Shown: piece after piece, positions 8,785-17,038 of the stretch
How positions within the stretch are numbered: the stretch's first letter is position 1
How the letters are laid out: each line of letters starts with the position of its first letter
Assembly: GCA_017417055.1 (NCBI GenBank)
Contig: JAFPZX010000096.1
Coordinates: forward strand, 1 to 64,000
Source of the DNA: Anaerolineaceae bacterium
Lineage (GTDB): Bacteria > Chloroflexota > Anaerolineae > Anaerolineales > Anaerolineaceae
Length of the DNA stretch: 64,000 nucleotides
Direction of reading: 5' to 3'
The notes under the pieces: generated by a model
Seen by the model: only the letters and a program-made list of their open reading frames with translations
Databases searched by the model: none
Told to the model about the DNA's origin: nothing
Made by a program: the position numbers and the translations under genes

Positions 8785-8814
8785 TATCGTTCACTTAATA
8801 TATCTGAATTTTGT

Positions 8815-8851
8815 CCCGCAGGAATAACACACTGCGGGATTTTCCTTTTTT
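8815..8851 (+). terminator. Terminator of the first ABC operon
   Basis: CCCGCAG (8815-8821) pairs with CTGCGGG (8832-8838), followed by ATTTTCCTTTTTT. Confidence 0.8.
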
Positions 8852-8864
8852 GAAAAGATGAAAT

Positions 8865-8995
8865 GGGGCTGTCGCACATCTTTTTATGTTTACGACAGTC
8901 TTTTTTGAACTGCCATCAAGAGCATATGCTTCGCCGCGTCCCTGCGAAGCATTCCCTCCCGCAGGCTTTCCTATATGATTATTTGCGACAGCCCC
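8865..8995. mobile_element. MITE-like element or IS remnant with 12-bp perfect terminal inverted repeats
   Basis: GGGGCTGTCGCA (8865-8876) and TGCGACAGCCCC (8984-8995) are perfect inverted ends of a 131-bp block with no coding capacity. Inside are GACAGTCTTTTTTGA near the left end and TCCCTCCCGCAGGC near the right. The size and ends fit a non-autonomous element; the parent transposase is not in this window. Flanking target-site duplication is not clear. Confidence 0.55.
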
Positions 8996-9476
8996 GTATT
9001 GAATGGGCCTTGCAAGGTAAATGAGGCAGATTCTGTGAATTATTGGCTAAAACTCCTTGATGTGCTGAAACAAACACGGGACGGTTGACGGTTCCGGGGT
9101 AACCGTCCCAAACTGAGATATGGAGCCCAAAACAGAAAAGCCCGGGGTGTCCGGACTTCCTGTGAGAAGAAATGTACTTTTGTTATTGAAAAGAAGAATG
9201 TGCTTTATGTTTTAGAAGGTACCTCCGTATTCGGTTTGTGCCTTATTCCCCGATTGACCATAACGAGGAAGTTGATATATGTGAAGGTTAGTTTATTCTA
9301 ACAGTTATTAGTATAAAGTAACATTTCTGCTTTGTCAATTATTTTCCCAAAATTAGTGATTTTGCCTTGTTCCCTCGTAAGTATGATTCACGCGTCTGCC
9401 AATATTGCTGTGACGTACAGAGTATCCGTTCTGCATGTGCTCTGTGAATCGCAGCCCATCGTAGGTTGACCAAATA
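8996..9476. other. Non-coding gap with hairpin and family B copy
   Basis: I see no gene here. GGGACGGTT (9078-9086) pairs with AACCGTCCC (9101-9109). A family B copy (about 9395-9460, TTGCTGTGACGTACA...GCATGTGCTCTGTGAAT) lies next to the 3' end of the minus-strand gene that follows. Confidence 0.6.
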
Positions 9477-10256
9477 TCAGTCACGGGAAGGCAGGTAGAC
9501 AAAGTCGAGATCCTTGTACATCGCATCAGGGGTATCATCTTTCCAATAGCGGTGCAGCGTTTCGGTTTCTGCGTCATATTCAAATATCATCTCAAAGCCA
9601 TCGGATAATGTCAATGTGACCTGATCGGTGTGGCAGCGCCAGCTTCCGGATTCCTCCGCGCCTTCCGGCAGAGAGACGGATGCAGTCCCGTCCGCAAAGA
9701 GATAATAAACGTTGCTGCTTTCGGAATAAAGCGACGCGGCTGACTCCGGATCCAGCACTTTCGGTTCGTTTCCGGGTTCTGTGGAAATTACCTGTGTCAT
9801 TTTCCAGCTGCCGGCGGGAACTTTCGTGTAGACGAAGTCAAGATCGTGATAGGTGGAATCGGCTGCGGACTCCTTCCAGTACCGGTGCAGCGATTTGCCG
9901 TCTTCTGACGGGAACAATTCCATTACGGGATCGGATTCGTCCATGCTCACGCGGAGCATACCGGAACTGTTTTCCCATGTTCCCCGTTGGAACAGTTTCT
10001 CTCCGCCATCATTCATCACCATTTCGGCAGAGCCGTCCGGGGAAAAGGTGTAAATATTTGAGGATTCCGCATAAAGAGAAGCGGCGTTTTCGGGCTGGAG
10101 TTCCAGTGGGTTTTCGCTTGAAGCAAATTCGTAAACTCGGTCAAGCATCCATGAACCGATCCAAACCGGCTGGGCATCTTCCGTGTCTGCAAACGCAGCC
10201 GGAGAGATCGAAATGCAGGTTAACAGAATTGCAAACAGTATCAAAAATTTCTTCAT
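9477..10256 (-). CDS. Secreted protein with two tandem lipocalin-like domains
   Basis: A 259-residue exported protein of unknown function. The signal peptide ends near AFA-DTED (residue 24). The mature part holds two copies of one domain of roughly 110 residues. Copy one has SLYAESSNIYTFSPDGSAEM and SLHRYWKESAADSTYHDLDF; copy two has SLYSESSNVYYLFADGTASV and TLHRYWKDDTPDAMYKDLDF. Each starts with a GSW-M segment (GSWMLDRVYE, GSWKMTQVIS). The GSW start, polar beta-strands and compact length resemble lipocalin-like/calycin domains of secreted bacterial proteins; no ligand can be named. The near-identical HRYWK...DLDFVY tails indicate a recent internal duplication. The gene stands alone, behind a palindrome (10281-10299). 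Confidence 0.75.
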   Translation of the reverse strand: MKKFLILFAILLTCISISPAAFADTEDAQPVWIGSWMLDRVYEFASSENPLELQPENAASLYAESSNIYTFSPDGSAEMVMNDGGEKLFQRGTWENSSGMLRVSMDESDPVMELFPSEDGKSLHRYWKESAADSTYHDLDFVYTKVPAGSWKMTQVISTEPGNEPKVLDPESAASLYSESSNVYYLFADGTASVSLPEGAEESGSWRCHTDQVTLTLSDGFEMIFEYDAETETLHRYWKDDTPDAMYKDLDFVYLPSRD

Positions 10257-10332
10257 AACTTTTCTCCATTGTGAAATAGGGCAGGCACCTGTGCCTGTCT
10301 TGACAAGCGCTGATCAGCATTGATATGTAAAA

Positions 10333-11340
10333 TTACTCAAATGGGTACTTCAAGCCCCATTGTTTGCGAATCTCGTCACATCCGGAAAGCACCGCTTCCG
10401 TGACGGCGTGTGGGAGGAGCGGGGATTCTTTCAGATCCTTCCAGAGACAATCCTGGACATGGCGGATCTCAAACTGGTATCCCTCGTCTGTGATCCCTTC
10501 AACCATCTGCGGAACAGGACTGGAAAAGACTTCGGATTTTTCCTGCGTAATGAGTTTAAATTCCTCTGCTTTCCAATACATAGGAATTTCAATGTAGCCT
10601 TTTGTCCCAAAAATTTGGGCAGTGTTCGGTATTTCGGTTCTGATCGCGCTGGTGAGGATGGCAAAAGCGCCGTTGTCGTATTCTCCGACATAGCATGCCT
10701 GCTCGTCTACGTTCAGTTTCATTTCATCGTTTCCGATAGAAGCGAGTGATACCCAGTGGAGAGGTGACCGTCCGAAAATCATGTGAGCGAGGTGCAGATT
10801 GTAAACACCCACGTCCAGCAGAGAACCGCCGGCTGCCATCGGATCGGTAATACGCCCCTGATAATCATCCGCAATTCGATAGGCAAAGGCAGCCTGAAGG
10901 CAGCGGATATCGCCGATTTCTCCGGACCTGATCACACTCAGAACCTTTTTGATTGTCGGAAAAAAACGTGTCCAGACTGCTTCCATTAGAAAAACGTTAT
11001 TTTTGCGGGCACATTCGACCATCTCGCGCCAGTCTGCTGCGGTAACAGCTGCCGGTTTTTCCACCAGCACCGGGAACCCCGCATCCATCGCCCGTATTGC
11101 CAGTTCTTTGTGTGCTGTGTGAGGAACGTCAATATACATGACGTCGATATCGGTACGCTTGAGTAATTCGTCATAAGTCATAGCATCCGCAATATCGAAT
11201 CGCGCGGCCTGTTTTTTTGCTGTTTCGATTGTTCGTGACGCGATACCGGCAATTTCGGCATCATCCATTTGTTCAAATCCCTTCAGCCAGCGGTTGAGCA
11301 GTGCGCCTGCACCTAAAAGGCCCCATCTGATTTTTTCCAT
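10333..11340 (-). CDS. Gfo/Idh/MocA family NAD(P)-dependent oxidoreductase
   Basis: A 335-residue cytosolic dehydrogenase. The N-terminal Rossmann fold has GLLGAGALLNRW (residues 7-18), and the family EKP motif lies at 94-96, where the Lys assists hydride transfer. The C-terminal alpha/beta domain starts near residue 120 and contains GGSLLDVGVYNLHLAHMIFG, which carries the family's Asp and His region. Close relatives act on sugars, inositols or trans-dihydrodiols, so the substrate is open. It is transcribed on the minus strand with its own upstream region. A distant paralogue lies at 31177, with longer sequence and Cys-rich insert. Confidence 0.88.
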   Translation of the reverse strand: MEKIRWGLLGAGALLNRWLKGFEQMDDAEIAGIASRTIETAKKQAARFDIADAMTYDELLKRTDIDVMYIDVPHTAHKELAIRAMDAGFPVLVEKPAAVTAADWREMVECARKNNVFLMEAVWTRFFPTIKKVLSVIRSGEIGDIRCLQAAFAYRIADDYQGRITDPMAAGGSLLDVGVYNLHLAHMIFGRSPLHWVSLASIGNDEMKLNVDEQACYVGEYDNGAFAILTSAIRTEIPNTAQIFGTKGYIEIPMYWKAEEFKLITQEKSEVFSSPVPQMVEGITDEGYQFEIRHVQDCLWKDLKESPLLPHAVTEAVLSGCDEIRKQWGLKYPFE

Positions 11341-11610
11341 GAATACGCTCTCCTGTTCAAGAATAACTTATATTCTGATTTTTGTTTTCCATATGATTCT
11401 GATTACATCTGTGATCTGTTGTTTGCGCGGGGAAAGCCGAACAAAGAAAAATCTCCGCACTGTACGTCACCTAAGTGCTGAATCGTAAATCTTTTTTTTA
11501 ATTATATCATCTGCCAAACAAAAAAAGTTGGTATTGACAAAATCTGTTCGGTTGGGTCTACTTCAAATAGACATATTCTGGCATTTCGTGCACCGATTGG
11601 CAGAGCCGGA

Positions 11611-11805
11611 CCCGATCCTTCTGATGGAAGGGGGACGCTCTATTCCCTCACAAAAGCCGGTGAGACATTTATTCAGGAGCACATTTCACTCAGTAATGCA
11701 CATTTTCTTCAGTTTCTTGATTCTTTGGATGAGCGGAATCGTGTAAAACTGATAAATGCGCTGAACGATCTTGATGAAGTGTTTTGCGATTCCAAAAATG
11801 TATGA
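11611..11805 (+). pseudogene. MarR family regulator, C-terminal remnant
   Basis: The frame ending at TGA 11803-11805 reads GRAGPDPSDGRGTLYSLTKA, then GETF, SNAHFLQFLDSLDERNRVKL and INALNDLDEVF. This matches the wing and C-terminal dimer helices of MarR proteins (R-PD-D-R...LT..G...., ...L...ER..L...L..L). The frame stays open back to 11482 without a usable start, and no DNA-binding helix precedes it, so the N-terminal two thirds are lost. The surrounding gap (11341-11910) shows no other gene. Confidence 0.55.
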
Positions 11806-11910
11806 TTTGAAGACAATCCGTCTTGTTACGTCTTATTCAATCCAGTCTGGCGAAGACATGATTTTTTGTTTCAAGATGGATGAATAAATACTTTCCTTTT
11901 GCATTTCCTG

Positions 11911-12546
11911 TTATTTCCGTGCTGTCAGATGCATACGGAATTTTTTCTGTTTTTCCAGTTTTTCCACTTTCAGTCCGGCTTTATGGCAGAATTCACGAAC
12001 CTGGTCCCGTGTATAAGCACGGACGTCGCCATGTCCGATAAGGTTGACAAGGGGCATTTCCACGTGGTTCATCAGCCAGACGAGCCAGTCAAAGGAAGTG
12101 TAATCACGCAGGATCAGCCGGCCGCCCGGTTTCAGAACCCGCTGCACACCGTCGAAAAATTTCTGCGGGTTGGGGTAGTGATGGAAGCTGTTGGCACAGA
12201 TGACCGCATCGAAGCTTTCCGGATCAAATGGCAGGTTTTCGCTGTCCCCTACCTGAAAAACGGTATTCGGAAGATGCTTTGCGTTTGCAATTTCAATCAT
12301 TTTCGGTGTTAAGTCCAATCCGGTGTAGTGCTTTTCAGGATATTTTGCGGAAAGCAGCTCAATCATCGGCCCTGTCCCGCAGCCCACATCCAGAAGTGTA
12401 TCGAATGGTTCTGTCTCCAATTCTTCAAGAATCGGCGGATAATCATCCTTGCATAATTCATAAATTCCGGCATGTCCGGAGTCATATATCTCCGCTGCCT
12501 TTGTGAACTCTTTAATACTCAGTGCTTTATATTGTGCTGTATCCAT
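11911..12546 (-). CDS. Class I SAM-dependent methyltransferase
   Basis: A 211-residue methyltransferase of the UbiE/type 11 kind. Motif I is LLDVGCGTGPMIELL near residue 50, motif II TGLDLTPKMIEIA, motif IV FDAVICANSFHHYP and motif VI VLKPGGRLILRDYTS. These bind S-adenosylmethionine; the acceptor is unknown, but the fold suits small molecules. I placed the start at the ATG giving MDTAQYKALS, which has GGAGA 13 bases upstream (a long spacing). An in-frame start at 12600 would add 18 residues without a better ribosome site. The single gene lies between a MarR remnant and a region of short tandem repeats. Confidence 0.85.
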   Translation of the reverse strand: MDTAQYKALSIKEFTKAAEIYDSGHAGIYELCKDDYPPILEELETEPFDTLLDVGCGTGPMIELLSAKYPEKHYTGLDLTPKMIEIANAKHLPNTVFQVGDSENLPFDPESFDAVICANSFHHYPNPQKFFDGVQRVLKPGGRLILRDYTSFDWLVWLMNHVEMPLVNLIGHGDVRAYTRDQVREFCHKAGLKVEKLEKQKKFRMHLTARK

Positions 12547-12639
12547 TATCTTTATTGTCTCCATTAAGACCATTTGAAAAGGAACCGGTCTGTCAGCCAT
12601 TCCATATCTTCATAAACCATGTGTCTTCCGTCAAACGTC

Positions 12640-12800
12640 TTGCATCATTCCTTATCCATCTTACGTCAAACGTCATCCGTCATCCATCTTACGTCATACA
12701 TCATTCCTCGTCCATCATCCGTCATTCTTCATATGTCATCCGTCATCCGTCATACGTCTTACGTCACTCCTCACTCCTCACTCCTAACTCCTAACTCTCT
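12640..12800. repeat. Degenerate CGTCATCCGTCATACGTC short tandem repeats
   Basis: About 150 bases are built of units such as TCATCCGTCATACGTCTTACGTCA, ending in CACTCCTAACTCCTAACT. Similar tracts occur at 29757-29822 and 61140-61197. The stop codon of the metallo-beta-lactamase-fold gene (12791-12793) lies inside the tract. Confidence 0.75.
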
Positions 12801-13675
12801 CCCCTGCTCCCATACGCTTTCCCGAGCCGGATAGTGCGGGCTTTTTCCTCCGTATCATCGGACTCATCGTAGCCGTTGTATGGGGCAGTCGGATCGACCG
12901 GTTTCTGGGTCCTTTTGAGTGAATTGCAGACCTGATCAATATGTGCGAAGGAGAAATCAAAATCCTTACTCCACCCGGTATGTCCGGTGATTACCATCGG
13001 ACGCAAATTATCCCTTTGCAGTTTGTTGTACAGTTTTGCGAGAGACTTTTTGGAAAGCTCGTTATCCTCTGCCAGGACATTGATGAAACTGTAACCGCCG
13101 TCAGCGCCGAACCAGAGCGTGTCCCCGGTGAAGAGGTAGCTGTCGTCGATCAGATAAACCATATGTCCCCAGGTATGTCCCGGGACAAGCAGACACTCCA
13201 CTTTGATCCCGTTGAAATCAAGCACATCACCATCTTTCAGCAGAACCCGTTCATTGTCCGTTTTCACCATCGGGAGTTTGTACATGTGGAACATCACCTT
13301 GCGGCGGACCTCGCCTGTGAGGTAGCGGTTTTCGATCTCACTGAGGTAAAGTTTTGCATGGCGGAAAAGCTGGTCACTGTCCGTTTCAACGGCTCCCACG
13401 TGATCTGTGTCCTGATGGGTGAGCAGGATGTGTTTGACAGAAGCCGGATCGATTCCCAGCCAGCTCATTTTTTCCCGGAGCCGTTCGTAGTTATATCCCG
13501 CGTCGATCATGATGGTGGTATTGTTTTTTGTGTAGAAATAAATGTTGGCAATATATTCGCGGATGCATCCGACATGTTCATCGATCCATCCGGTGTTGAG
13601 CGGTTTGAAGATCCCTTTGCCCCGGTAGATGATGGGCATTATTTTTTCCTGAAATTGTGACGCCTGTTTTGACAT
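12791..13675 (-). CDS. Metallo-beta-lactamase-fold hydrolase
   Basis: A 294-residue hydrolase with a two-metal MBL fold. The core motif is THQDTDHVG at residues 86-94: metal ligands His87, Asp91 and His92, with Asp89 where many members have His. Later ligands are in VPGHTWGHM (about 165), the bridging Asp of FTGDT (about 182) and the final His of VITGHTG (about 229). The family includes glyoxalase II-like thioesterases, lactonases and phosphodiesterases; I cannot choose. A C-terminal extension past residue 260 is charged and probably disordered. The ATG is preceded by AGGAAGCGG. The 3' end falls inside short tandem repeats, so the last residues may be repeat-derived. Confidence 0.87.
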   Translation of the reverse strand: MSKQASQFQEKIMPIIYRGKGIFKPLNTGWIDEHVGCIREYIANIYFYTKNNTTIMIDAGYNYERLREKMSWLGIDPASVKHILLTHQDTDHVGAVETDSDQLFRHAKLYLSEIENRYLTGEVRRKVMFHMYKLPMVKTDNERVLLKDGDVLDFNGIKVECLLVPGHTWGHMVYLIDDSYLFTGDTLWFGADGGYSFINVLAEDNELSKKSLAKLYNKLQRDNLRPMVITGHTGWSKDFDFSFAHIDQVCNSLKRTQKPVDPTAPYNGYDESDDTEEKARTIRLGKAYGSRGES

Positions 13676-13772
13676 ATTTCCGCTTCCTGTTTCACATAAG
13701 TTAGTTAATTATAACTATTGTACTCCTGAATAAGAAAATTCTTTATGATTCTCGGATAAATTGTGAACGATC

Positions 13773-13940
13773 GGGGGCTGTCCCTTTATGGGACTGTCCC
13801 CACTGAAGTTGCATCCAGGCTGCTGTTATTCAGGGGTAAGTCAGATTTGCTGTGACGCGCATGGGGACAGACACACCCGTGTCGGCTTGCGCGACACAGG
13901 GTATCAGTCCCGCATGTGCTCCGTGAATAGTAGTGTCCCC
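13773..13940. repeat. Family I palindrome plus family B copy
   Basis: A family I hairpin with GGGGGCTGTCCC and GGGACTGTCCCC arms spans 13773-13801. The following TTGCTGTGACGCGCATGGGG...CGCATGTGCTCCGTGAATAGT (13846-13932) is a full family B copy with inverted ends. Confidence 0.7.
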
Positions 13941-13976
13941 GGTCAAAGAAGATTGTTACAAAATTCACAAAAAGAA

Positions 13977-14004
13977 TTGACAAAGAATTTGTTTCGTATA
14001 TAAT
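13977..14004 (+). promoter_or_regulatory. Strong sigma-70-type promoter of the iron alcohol dehydrogenase
   Basis: TTGACA (13977-13982), a 16-base spacer and TATAAT (13999-14004). An untranslated leader of about 100 bases precedes the ATG at 14112; no riboswitch fold was recognised in it. Confidence 0.85.
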
Positions 14005-14111
14005 GAATTGTGAAATAAATAACAAACAGTTTGCAATGAAAAGGAACTTTTTGTTATTTACACCAAAAACAGCCCGGCTGGTGCACAGCCGGAATATACA
14101 GGAGATGAATT

Positions 14112-15335
14112 ATGGCACGTTTTACTTTACCCCGCGATTTGTATCATGGCAAGGGTTCATTGGAAGCATTAAAGACCTTCAAAGGCCATAAGGCGATGAT
14201 TTGTGTCGGCGGCGGCTCCATGAAGCGTTTCGGCTTTCTTGACCGCGCTGAAGCTTATCTGAAGGAAGCCGGCATGGAAGTTCAGATTTTTGACGGTATC
14301 GAATCTGATCCGTCTGTCGAAACCGTAATGCGCGGTGCAGCTGCGATGCAGGAATTCCAGCCGGACTGGATCGTTGCCATTGGCGGCGGTTCCCCGATCG
14401 ATGCCGCGAAGGCAATGTGGATCAAATATGAATATCCGGACTGCACCTTTGAAGATATGTGCAAGGTTTTTGGTATTCCCGAACTCCGCAAAAAGGCTCA
14501 TTTTTGCGCAGTTTCCTCCACTTCCGGCACTGCTACCGAAGTGACCGCTTTCTCCATCATCACCGACTACAGCAAAGGCATCAAATACCCGATCGCTGAC
14601 TTCGAAATCACCCCGGATGTCGCCATTGTTGATCCTGAACTGGCAGAAACCATGCCGAAGAAGCTGGTTGCCCATACCGGTATGGACGCTATGACGCATG
14701 CAATTGAAGCCTACGTTTCTACTGCCAACTGCGATTACACCGATCCACTCGCGATCCATGCCATTGAAATGATCATGAACGACCTGGTCCCGTCCTATAA
14801 CGGCGATATGGCTGCCCGTGACCGCATGCACAATGCGCAGTGCCTGGCCGGTATGGCTTTCTCTAACGCATTGCTGGGTATCGTCCACTCCATGGCTCAC
14901 AAGACCGGTGCGATCTTCGCTGATTACGGCGCTCACATCATCCATGGCGCAGCCAATGCCATGTACCTGCCGAAGGTTATTGCCTTCAACGCCAAAGATG
15001 AAACCGCAAAGAAACGCTATGGCGTGATCGTCGATTACATGGGCATTGCTGACAAGAACGCTTCCGATGATGATAAGGTTGCTGCCCTCATCGCCTATCT
15101 GCGCAAGATGAACGACGATCTGAACATCCCGCACTGCATCGGACACTATGGCGCCGATTCCTATCCGACCGAAAAAGGTTTCGTTCCGGAAGAAGTCTTC
15201 CTTGAAAGACTGCACGACATCGCAGTCAATGCCATTGCCGATGCCTGCACCGGTTCCAACCCGCGTCAGCCATCCGTTGAAGAGATGGAAAAACTGCTGA
15301 AGTGCTGCTACTACGACACCGAAGTTGATTTCTAA
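14112..15335 (+). CDS. Iron-containing alcohol dehydrogenase
   Basis: A 407-residue group III alcohol dehydrogenase that reduces aldehydes to alcohols with NAD(P)H, recycling cofactor in fermentation. The N-terminal domain carries the GGGS nucleotide motif twice (CVGGGSMKRFG and IVAIGGGSPIDAAKA). The C-terminal helical domain has the iron ligands: Asp/His in HTGMDAMTHAIEAY, His in HSMAHKTGA and His in IIHGAANAMY. Length and motifs fit the butanol dehydrogenase/1,3-propanediol dehydrogenase branch; substrate range is not readable. The gene has a near-consensus promoter and good ribosome site (ACAGGAGATGAATT). It ends directly inside a family A repeat. Confidence 0.93.
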   Translation: MARFTLPRDLYHGKGSLEALKTFKGHKAMICVGGGSMKRFGFLDRAEAYLKEAGMEVQIFDGIESDPSVETVMRGAAAMQEFQPDWIVAIGGGSPIDAAKAMWIKYEYPDCTFEDMCKVFGIPELRKKAHFCAVSSTSGTATEVTAFSIITDYSKGIKYPIADFEITPDVAIVDPELAETMPKKLVAHTGMDAMTHAIEAYVSTANCDYTDPLAIHAIEMIMNDLVPSYNGDMAARDRMHNAQCLAGMAFSNALLGIVHSMAHKTGAIFADYGAHIIHGAANAMYLPKVIAFNAKDETAKKRYGVIVDYMGIADKNASDDDKVAALIAYLRKMNDDLNIPHCIGHYGADSYPTEKGFVPEEVFLERLHDIAVNAIADACTGSNPRQPSVEEMEKLLKCCYYDTEVDF

Positions 15336-15431
15336 GGAAGCACTGATTAATTGGAGAGCGGGGACGGTTCTCCCGGGGAACGGAGGGAACTGTCCTCCAG
15401 CTTTCACAGGAGTTAATCAGTGTTTTCCTAA
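15334..15431. repeat. Interspersed repeat family A, full copy
   Basis: AAGGAAGCACTGATTAATT at the left end is inverted at the right as TTAATCAGTGTTTTCCT. Inside is a GGGGACGGTTCTCCCGGGGAACGG hairpin and GGGAACTGTCCTCC. The repeat begins within the stop codon of the alcohol dehydrogenase gene. Confidence 0.8.
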
Positions 15432-15440
15432 AGTTAATGA

Positions 15441-15530
15441 TTACATCGGGGGCAGGCACCTTGCTGGTGCCAAGCAGACACAAGGGTGCCTGTCCTCATG
15501 TGCGCCGCTTGATCTTTGAATAGCAGCAGA
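15441..15530. repeat. Family B-related palindromic repeat
   Basis: TTACATCGGGGGCAGGCACC...GGTGCCAAGC...GGGTGCCTGTCCTCATGTGCG: arms of a long imperfect palindrome ending in the family B sequence CATGTGC. A GGCAGGCACC variant also occurs at 10281. Confidence 0.6.
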
Positions 15531-15541
15531 AATATAATTTA

Positions 15542-15591
15542 AAACCCAAAACGGCTCTGTATGGTTCCCCGTACAAAGCCGTTTTGGGTTT
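15542..15591. terminator. Bidirectional terminator between convergent genes
   Basis: AAACCCAAAACGGCT pairs with AGCCGTTTTGGGTTT around an inner TGTA/TACA stem. With A/T tracts on both sides it can stop transcription from the alcohol dehydrogenase side (+) and the SDR side (-). Confidence 0.85.
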
Positions 15592-15609
15592 ATTCTCAGA
15601 TTCGTCATT

Positions 15610-15638
15610 GGGGACTGTCCCGTAACGGGACAGTCCCC
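15610..15638. repeat. Family I palindrome
   Basis: A perfect inverted repeat GGGGACTGTCCCG-TAA-CGGGACAGTCCCC, 25 bases from the 3' end of the SDR gene. Confidence 0.8.
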
Positions 15639-15663
15639 GCAAAGATATCTGCTGAAATTCGGA

Positions 15664-16449
15664 TCAGACGCAGGTGTAACCGCCATCGACCGCGATAGCC
15701 TGACCGGTTACATAGCTGGATTCTTCAGCACCCAAAAAGACCGCGACGGAATTCAGTTCACCCGGCTGGCCGTACCGCTTCATCGGAACGGACTGATTGG
15801 CGAAAGTCTGGAAATATTCGCTGTCCAAAGTCTGCGTGGTCAGTTCTGTGTAGAAATACCCCGGGCAGATCGTGTTGACAGTAATATTGGAAGTGGCCAA
15901 TTCAGCCGCAGCACCTCTGGAGAAGTTGACAACTGCACCCTTGGTGGTGTGGTAGGCGATTGTCGGAATGGCTGTATTGCCGACCAGTCCGTAAATGGAA
16001 GCGATATTAATCACACGGCCGTATGTCTGTTTGCCTGCTGCCATGGCTTCTTTCATAAAGTTCACGAACGCCTGTGTTACAGCAAAGACAGAGGTTAAGT
16101 CAAGGTTCAGTGTGAAATCCCAGTCTTCCTTTTTATAGTCAACCAACGGTGTGCCGGTACCTTTTTCACCGCCGGCATCGTTGACGATCACTTCACAATG
16201 ACCGAAATGCTCTTTGACAGCTTTTACGGCATTGGCGATGGATTCCGCGCTGGTAACATCGCATGCCACGGGAAGGACATCAACGCCATACTTTTCAGCC
16301 CATTCTTTTGCACTGGCTTCGAGTCTTTCAACTCTTCTTGCCAGCAGAACCAGATTCGCATGCTGTTGCGCATAGCCTTCAGCCATCTGCTTTCCCAAAC
16401 CACTGGATGCGCCGGTAATGGCTACGACTTTTCCTGTGTAATCGAACAT
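15664..16449 (-). CDS. Short-chain dehydrogenase/reductase
   Basis: A 261-residue classical SDR, cytosolic NAD(P)H-dependent oxidoreductase. Cofactor motif TGASSGLG lies at residues 13-20, and NDAGG at about 90 is a variant of the usual NNAG. The catalytic Ser is in NIASIYG and the YxxxK pair in AYHTTKGAV. The C-terminal GYFYTELT and VTGQAIAVDGGYT match the gluconate 5-dehydrogenase/3-oxoacyl-ACP reductase-like branch. Specificity is open; the neighbouring genes give no pathway. It converges on the iron alcohol dehydrogenase gene and shares a bidirectional terminator with it. The ribosome site GGAGGGAAAAGA is strong. Confidence 0.92.
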   Translation of the reverse strand: MFDYTGKVVAITGASSGLGKQMAEGYAQQHANLVLLARRVERLEASAKEWAEKYGVDVLPVACDVTSAESIANAVKAVKEHFGHCEVIVNDAGGEKGTGTPLVDYKKEDWDFTLNLDLTSVFAVTQAFVNFMKEAMAAGKQTYGRVINIASIYGLVGNTAIPTIAYHTTKGAVVNFSRGAAAELATSNITVNTICPGYFYTELTTQTLDSEYFQTFANQSVPMKRYGQPGELNSVAVFLGAEESSYVTGQAIAVDGGYTCV

Positions 16450-16565
16450 TCTTTTCCCTCCATGTAAAAAAGAATTGAAAATTATACATAACTAATTATA
16501 GTGATAATTTGAAAAAAGTCAACATAACATTCTTCCTTTTTTCGTTTTCAAAAATTTTGAATGGT

Positions 16566-16675
16566 TACTATTCAGTGGTTCGCCAAAATTGCTGTGACGC
16601 ATCACGAAGTGCAGTCCTGCTGTGCCGGCTTCGCGTCAACATCAGGGCAGACCTTGTGTGCTCCGTGAACAGTAA
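16566..16675. repeat. Family B copy
   Basis: TTCAGTGGTTCGCCAAAATTGCTGTGACGCATCACG...GTGCAGTCCTGCTGTG...CATCAGGGCAGACCTTGTGTGCTCCGTGAACAGT. It shares its interior with the copy at 362 and its ends with 9395 and 13846. Confidence 0.65.
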
Positions 16676-16785
16676 TGATATGACTGAAATAGACATATAA
16701 ACTGCGGAATTTATCACTTGTTCCCATAGAATTGGGTTTATAATTAGTCTGATATTACTTATCATTCTGATTCTGGAATGCTGTT

Positions 16786-17017
16786 ATGGAATTGCGTGAC
16801 AACAAAGGTCTGACAGAAAAAGAATTTCTGGCAATATATGCAAAAAAGAATTATCCACGGCCTTATCTGACCGCGGACGTTGTATTTCATAATTATAAAT
16901 TTAGCATTTACATTGACCCATGGCGAAATCGGCCTGACGGGAAATGAAGAAAAATCGGATCTGGCGTTTGACCACAACCGGATCCTGATCAAAGCGATAA
17001 AAAAGTTTTCCAAATAA
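16786..17017 (+). pseudogene. NUDIX hydrolase gene with internal deletion
   Basis: The 5' part (ATG 16786) reads MELRDNKGLTEKEFLAIYAK, then KNYPRPYLTADVVF, a typical NUDIX N-terminus, and then runs to an early stop near 16946. A second frame just downstream reads SDLAFDHNRILIKAIKKF up to the TAA at 17015-17017, matching the C-terminal helix of the same family (DLAFDH..I...A). The catalytic NUDIX box GX5EX7REUXEEXGU is missing between them. About two thirds of the gene has been lost, leaving both ends. It lies directly before nfnA. Confidence 0.65.
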
Positions 17018-17038
17018 AAGGGAAGGAATTGTTGTAAT

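Noticed and set aside
9353-9583. Small minus-strand gene downstream of the secreted duplicated-domain protein
   Set aside because: Overlaps the real gene in another frame and spans a family B repeat.
12522-12834. Plus-strand open frames in 12522-12834
   Set aside because: They are translations of the CGTCATCCGTC tandem repeats and lack ribosome sites.
13999-14111. Riboswitch in the leader of the alcohol dehydrogenase gene
   Set aside because: The leader of about 100 bases has no T-box, SAM, TPP or other recognised core and no terminator-like hairpin.
14169-15407. Long minus-strand open frame over the iron alcohol dehydrogenase gene
   Set aside because: Shadow of a strongly coding gene; no ribosome site or family motif.
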